A DNA stretch of 64,000 bases from Candidatus Aalborgicola danicus (lineage in GTDB: Bacteria; Pseudomonadota; Gammaproteobacteria; Burkholderiales; Burkholderiaceae_C), in contig JADJBC010000021.1 of NCBI GenBank assembly GCA_016703945.1, forward strand, positions 1 to 64,000, in the 5' to 3' direction. This document shows, in pieces, positions 60,789 to 64,000 of the stretch. Both the position numbers and the translations under genes were made by a program. Under the pieces are notes generated by a model that saw only the letters and a program-made list of their open reading frames with translations, made no database searches and was not told where the DNA came from. The first letter of the stretch is position 1; each line of letters starts with the position of its first letter.

Positions 60789-61196
60789 TTATTCAACTGA
60801 GTCAGTGGCAGGTTCTTGGGCTGGTGATGTTTCATCGGAAGGTTTTAGCGCCTGCCGTTGGCAGTGATAGCCCAACAGGAATTCACCGGAGAGTGGCCCA
60901 TCCTGTGTAAAGTCATCGCCAGAAAACGCCCCCATCACGTCATCCAGCAGCACATCCATCTTGAACAGAAAGCCTCCACGTGATGCCCTCAAGCGTGTCT
61001 TATAGGGAACCAACGCCAACTCAATGGTTCGCCACGTTGAATAGGGACGATCCGCAAACCGTTGCATCAATCGCGCTGCCGTCGTATCTCGCGTTTCACG
61101 AGCGACAAACAATGCACGACTCTCGATGTTCTCGGCAATGGCTAGTAGCCGCCCATACAAATAGTCCCGAGTCTTACGATCAGTCTCTAGCGTCAT
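60789..61196 (-). CDS. cas11c: Probable Cas11c small subunit from an internal start in cas8c
   Basis: In type I-C systems the small subunit Cas11c is known to be translated from within the 3' end of cas8c. Here an in-frame ATG at 61196 (MTLETDRKTRDYLYGRLLAI) is preceded by AAAGGGA at seven to eight bases, a credible ribosome site, and would give a 135-residue helical protein, the expected size. No other internal Met in this part has as good a signal. The assignment is by analogy plus this start signal. Confidence 0.66.
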   Translation of the reverse strand: MTLETDRKTRDYLYGRLLAIAENIESRALFVARETRDTTAARLMQRFADRPYSTWRTIELALVPYKTRLRASRGGFLFKMDVLLDDVMGAFSGDDFTQDGPLSGEFLLGYHCQRQALKPSDETSPAQEPATDSVE

Positions 61197-62702
61197 TTGG
61201 TAATCCCTTTCTGTTTGACTTCCCTTGAAAAGTGCACAGGCAATGCCAAGACACTTTTCCCATTCCCATTTGTCCTCAAAGCCAGTTCGGTTACTGGCTC
61301 GACGAGTGGTCGATTCGACGAGATCACGCGGCAACGGCGAACTATCAACAATGCACGGCAGAAGCCGCTCCACCACAGCCTTCCGCAATTTGTCGTCCAC
61401 GCGTCGGCCGTAAGCCGCTTCTGCAATGTCACGCGGCGCGGGCGCGCCGACAAACTTTCTATCCTTGCCAAAGTTCTGCGACCATGCGCATTTGATGTGC
61501 CACGTTTCAATCCGGTCAAGAAATTCAGAACCCTTGAGTTCACGATAAAAAGTAATAGCCATTCGACCCGGCGTTGCCGAATCAAGCCCCATGACAACAA
61601 TGTCCTCAGTTGGCTCAAGCTCCTTGCCATAGCCTCGAATAGCATTTTTTAGACGTAGCGCGAATGCTTGCGCCACGTCACCGATCCCGCTTGCCCCTGT
61701 TTTAATGGGCAACTCAATACCCAGCAATTCGAGGGTGCTAACAAATGGATCCGGGACTTTTTTACCTCCGACTGACCAACTCACTACAACTTGATCACCG
61801 TTGCGAGAAGCCTGCCGCGCGATCAACCACCGAAGCGCGTTATGTGCTTTCTGAGTCACCTCAAATCCAACACTGGCGGCCTCATCCGAATCAATGAACT
61901 TTCCACGGAATGTGTACCCGGCAGTGTCATTGGCTGAAATCAATTTGGCTTTATCACCACCATGCCGCAGCTTGGCTGGATGCTGTATAGAAAGCGCTTT
62001 GTCCTCGCCTGTCACCATGCAATAGCCTCGCTGTGTTGGCCGCTCTTGGTAGTATTTAATCCAGGCTTCAATCAACGCGTCGTCTTGCCACGTACTGGAG
62101 ATTGGATTTCCAAGTTCTTCGACGCGCCAGCGTACAAAAGCTTCGTCGGGTGTTTGTGTGGCTTGTATCACCTTGAAAATTGCTGGCGTTTGCTCTTTTT
62201 CGCCTGACCACTTTTTTAATATTTTTCCTTCTGAATCGGGCTGCAATACGGCAGCACTCATCAAATCGGAAACGATATGACCGTTCTCTACGTAGCGCAG
62301 AATCGCGTTCAATTTCGGGTGTCCGCAATCTGATGCGGCCCAAGCCTGTAAGGCAGCCAAAAACTTCTGGTACGGCTCCACAGGTTGTTTGGCAAAGCCA
62401 GAAGTGACATCTCCACCGAAATCAAGAAAGTCGGCCGCAACGTACTGAAGCTTGTCACAAAGAGGGTGATGCGCGGGTTTACTACCAGCACGCCCACCCG
62501 ACTCTTCGGAACAGGGAATCATCGTGTTGCATACGTTCTTGTCCAAGACGGTCGCGCGCTTGAACCTTCCATCAACATCCAACACGATTTCAATTTGCAC
62601 CTGCTGCGTGGTGTGACTGATGGGCATAAGTAAGTCAGAACCATCTGCCTCGTGGCCCGCATTTCGCTCGTAAGTCTCGTACAGCTTCTGAATCCAGCTC
62701 AT
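60789..62702 (-). CDS. cas8c: Type I-C large subunit Cas8c (Csd1)
   Basis: 637 residues, usual for Csd1. It starts MSWIQKLYETYERNAGHEAD, a typical Csd1 N-terminus, with later family segments YCMVTGEDKALSIQHPAKLR and NGDQVVVSWSVGGKKVPDPF (each shown in part). It recognises the PAM and recruits Cas3. Its start overlaps the cas5 stop as ATGA. Codon and base use look less GC-rich than the chromosomal genes to the left, as in the neighbouring cas5 and cas7. An internal start probably yields Cas11c (separate entry). Confidence 0.96.
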   Translation of the reverse strand: MSWIQKLYETYERNAGHEADGSDLLMPISHTTQQVQIEIVLDVDGRFKRATVLDKNVCNTMIPCSEESGGRAGSKPAHHPLCDKLQYVAADFLDFGGDVTSGFAKQPVEPYQKFLAALQAWAASDCGHPKLNAILRYVENGHIVSDLMSAAVLQPDSEGKILKKWSGEKEQTPAIFKVIQATQTPDEAFVRWRVEELGNPISSTWQDDALIEAWIKYYQERPTQRGYCMVTGEDKALSIQHPAKLRHGGDKAKLISANDTAGYTFRGKFIDSDEAASVGFEVTQKAHNALRWLIARQASRNGDQVVVSWSVGGKKVPDPFVSTLELLGIELPIKTGASGIGDVAQAFALRLKNAIRGYGKELEPTEDIVVMGLDSATPGRMAITFYRELKGSEFLDRIETWHIKCAWSQNFGKDRKFVGAPAPRDIAEAAYGRRVDDKLRKAVVERLLPCIVDSSPLPRDLVESTTRRASNRTGFEDKWEWEKCLGIACALFKGSQTERDYQMTLETDRKTRDYLYGRLLAIAENIESRALFVARETRDTTAARLMQRFADRPYSTWRTIELALVPYKTRLRASRGGFLFKMDVLLDDVMGAFSGDDFTQDGPLSGEFLLGYHCQRQALKPSDETSPAQEPATDSVE

Positions 62703-63421
62703 TCCAACCCCTCAAGTTCAGCGTATTCAGCCACTACAGATCGCTGGGTCTCGTCAATGCCGAAAGGCTTCACGGTCATATCGCGAACATAGCGATGAAC
62801 GGCGCAATCTTCGGGGCGATCAAAGCGAATTAGCCCGTTGTTCATGGTTTGTCGCCAGAAGCGTGCGTGTAATTTTTGGTCGCCTGTTTCGTCCGGGTAG
62901 TCAAAACCGTGAAACATCAGCCCGAAGGCCAATTCGCCAGCATCATCCAGATCACCGACCCCATCGCCGAATTTACAGGGCTCCACATAGCCCTGACAGT
63001 CGCGTGTCCCAAGAAATATGTCTTGCCGACCGCCACGCTCAACCATGCGTTGGGCTATGGCGAAATGTTTCCCCTCGATCTGATCCTCTTTCAGGGCGGT
63101 GCGATGAGTGTTCCACTCAAAGTGTGCACGCACCTGATATTCAACATCGGCCAGGAACGTGTAGATAGCAAGCGTATTGCCGCCGCCAAACTCCTGCGGT
63201 TTGGTTCCCTTGGTTTGCGTGCGGATGCGCTTCATCACACGTACCTCATCAATGATCCAAATCAGCGTGGGCTTCCAGTAGATTGATTTCACAATGCCCT
63301 TGAGCGCTTCGTAGGTTGGTACGTGGTACGAACACTTTTCACCCCCCACTTTGGTCAAGGGATCGGTGAACAAGGCATATCGCCCATGCACCTTGAATTC
63401 AATGCTGTTTTTAACCGACAT
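62699..63421 (-). CDS. cas5c: Cas5c (Cas5d) crRNA-processing endonuclease
   Basis: 240 residues from MSVKNSIEFKVHGRYALFTD. In I-C systems this protein replaces Cas6 and cuts pre-crRNA at the base of the repeat stem. A Lys-His pair fitting the Cas5d active site is in EGKHFAIAQRM; a Tyr in YHVPTYEALKG or SIYWKP may serve as the third residue. It remains bound to the 5' handle in the complex. The start overlaps the cas3 end by 11 bases and the stop overlaps cas8c by four. Confidence 0.96.
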   Translation of the reverse strand: MSVKNSIEFKVHGRYALFTDPLTKVGGEKCSYHVPTYEALKGIVKSIYWKPTLIWIIDEVRVMKRIRTQTKGTKPQEFGGGNTLAIYTFLADVEYQVRAHFEWNTHRTALKEDQIEGKHFAIAQRMVERGGRQDIFLGTRDCQGYVEPCKFGDGVGDLDDAGELAFGLMFHGFDYPDETGDQKLHARFWRQTMNNGLIRFDRPEDCAVHRYVRDMTVKPFGIDETQRSVVAEYAELEGLE

Positions 63422-64000
63422 AAAGCATCTCCATTTCAGAAACTGGCTCGGTGGATAAGCCAAACAATAGGCTGTAGTAACGACTATCGAGGGTAAGAAT
63501 GCGAGTCTCAGGCTTAACTTCCTTGACGGCCTCCGCCTCCCGCAATTTTTTCAATACACCTGGGAAAACGTTCACGGTGTACTGTTGCGCTTCGCGCATC
63601 AGGTCAAACTCAAGTTCAATGTCAAAGGCCCCATGCAGACGCCCGATCAAGTCGCGTCCTGCCTTGCCAAACGGCACGACCACACCTTGCGTCGGGGCAT
63701 CAATCGCTTTGAAGGCTTTGGCCGCCGTCATGAACGACTGGTTCAGCATGCGCTGGGGCACGACACCATATTTACGGCTGCAATCGTCAACAGCAGACTG
63801 ATTGCCTGAAAGCAGACTCAACAAGGTATCCGCATGGCCAATGTCTTTCTCGGAAATTTTGTAGGCCATCTCGCCTTTGCGTTCGAAAAAGTAATATTGA
63901 AAATACTCACTCATGGCCTGCGGACCAAAGAGGTTGTGGGCGTATCGGGCGGGATCATTCCGGTAGTCGTCCAGAACTCGCGGTGCAATATCTCGTCCAG
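63411..64000 (-). CDS. cas3: Cas3 helicase-nuclease, C-terminal part (cut by window edge)
   Basis: The frame is open from the window edge to the stop at 63411, about 195 residues: ...DIAPRVLDDYRNDPARYAHN, then LFGPQAMSEYFQYYFFERKG and a tail with TRILTLDSRYYSLLFGLS. This matches the accessory C-terminal region of type I-C Cas3, which unwinds and degrades target DNA after recruitment. The HD nuclease and helicase motifs lie beyond the window. An internal Met at 63914 is not the start. It leads the operon and overlaps cas5. Confidence 0.88.
   Translation of the reverse strand, partial: GRDIAPRVLDDYRNDPARYAHNLFGPQAMSEYFQYYFFERKGEMAYKISEKDIGHADTLLSLLSGNQSAVDDCSRKYGVVPQRMLNQSFMTAAKAFKAIDAPTQGVVVPFGKAGRDLIGRLHGAFDIELEFDLMREAQQYTVNVFPGVLKKLREAEAVKEVKPETRILTLDSRYYSLLFGLSTEPVSEMEMLYVG

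Noticed and set aside
63411..63914. Stand-alone 167-residue gene starting at 63914
   Set aside because: The frame is open to the window edge and the sequence is the C-terminal region of Cas3; 63914 is an internal Met.

Overview
This is a 64 kb chromosomal window from a betaproteobacterium, most likely a member of the Comamonadaceae close to Rhodoferax or Polaromonas. The family-level placement is inferred from high GC, DUF3567 and PhaM-type proteins, the runs argS - SPOR protein - dsbA and recG - oxyR - ubiA, and short dispersed repeats of a kind I associate with this family. No rRNA or tRNA gene was recognised.

Layout. 1-4.6 kb: end of an MmeI-like restriction-methylation gene, then psd, purU, a small eRF1-like protein, a DksA/TraR zinc-finger protein, DUF3567 and DUF3108. 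4.7-10.1 kb: FAH-family hydrolase, monoheme flavocytochrome c sulfide dehydrogenase pair, hemerythrin, Tat-exported beta carbonic anhydrase, MarC. 10.2-18.2 kb: a co-directional copper-handling island in which two DUF2946 (CXXC) small ORFs each precede a TonB-dependent receptor, the second receptor being OprC-like; between them lie a BNR-propeller protein, a thioredoxin-like protein and a PCu(A)C chaperone. 18.3-31 kb: PhaM-like and FIST proteins, tgt and queA flanking a VapBC-type toxin-antitoxin pair, recG, oxyR, ubiA, psiF, argS, SPOR protein, dsbA. 31-42 kb: haloacetate-dehalogenase-like hydrolase, remains of a dead Spy-like/histidine kinase locus, a two-domain PPK2, an SBP-PAS-GGDEF-EAL protein, lptA-lptB-rpoN, rlmL. 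42-52 kb: lone PIN protein, BLUF photoreceptor, SEC-C protein, LysR regulator opposite an epimerase and a nitroreductase-like lipoprotein, hybrid kinase plus receiver, thiL-HNH-pgpA, apaG.

52.4-64 kb is a type I-C CRISPR-Cas locus. The array has 68 repeats and 67 spacers and is transcribed on the minus strand. The cas operon reads cas3(partial)-cas5-cas8c(with a probable internal cas11c start)-cas7-hicB-hicA-cas4-cas1-cas2. The HicBA toxin-antitoxin pair sits, with operon-like spacing, between the interference genes and the adaptation genes; it is the most unusual arrangement in the window.

Two cross-cutting features deserve attention. First, several otherwise conserved genes (BNR protein, thioredoxin-like protein, second DUF2946, dsbA, PPK2) are broken by one-base indels, nearly all missing bases in homopolymers, which points to read or assembly error as much as to real decay. 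Second, small dispersed repeats lie both between genes and in frame inside genes (thiL, rpoN, DUF3108, an epimerase).
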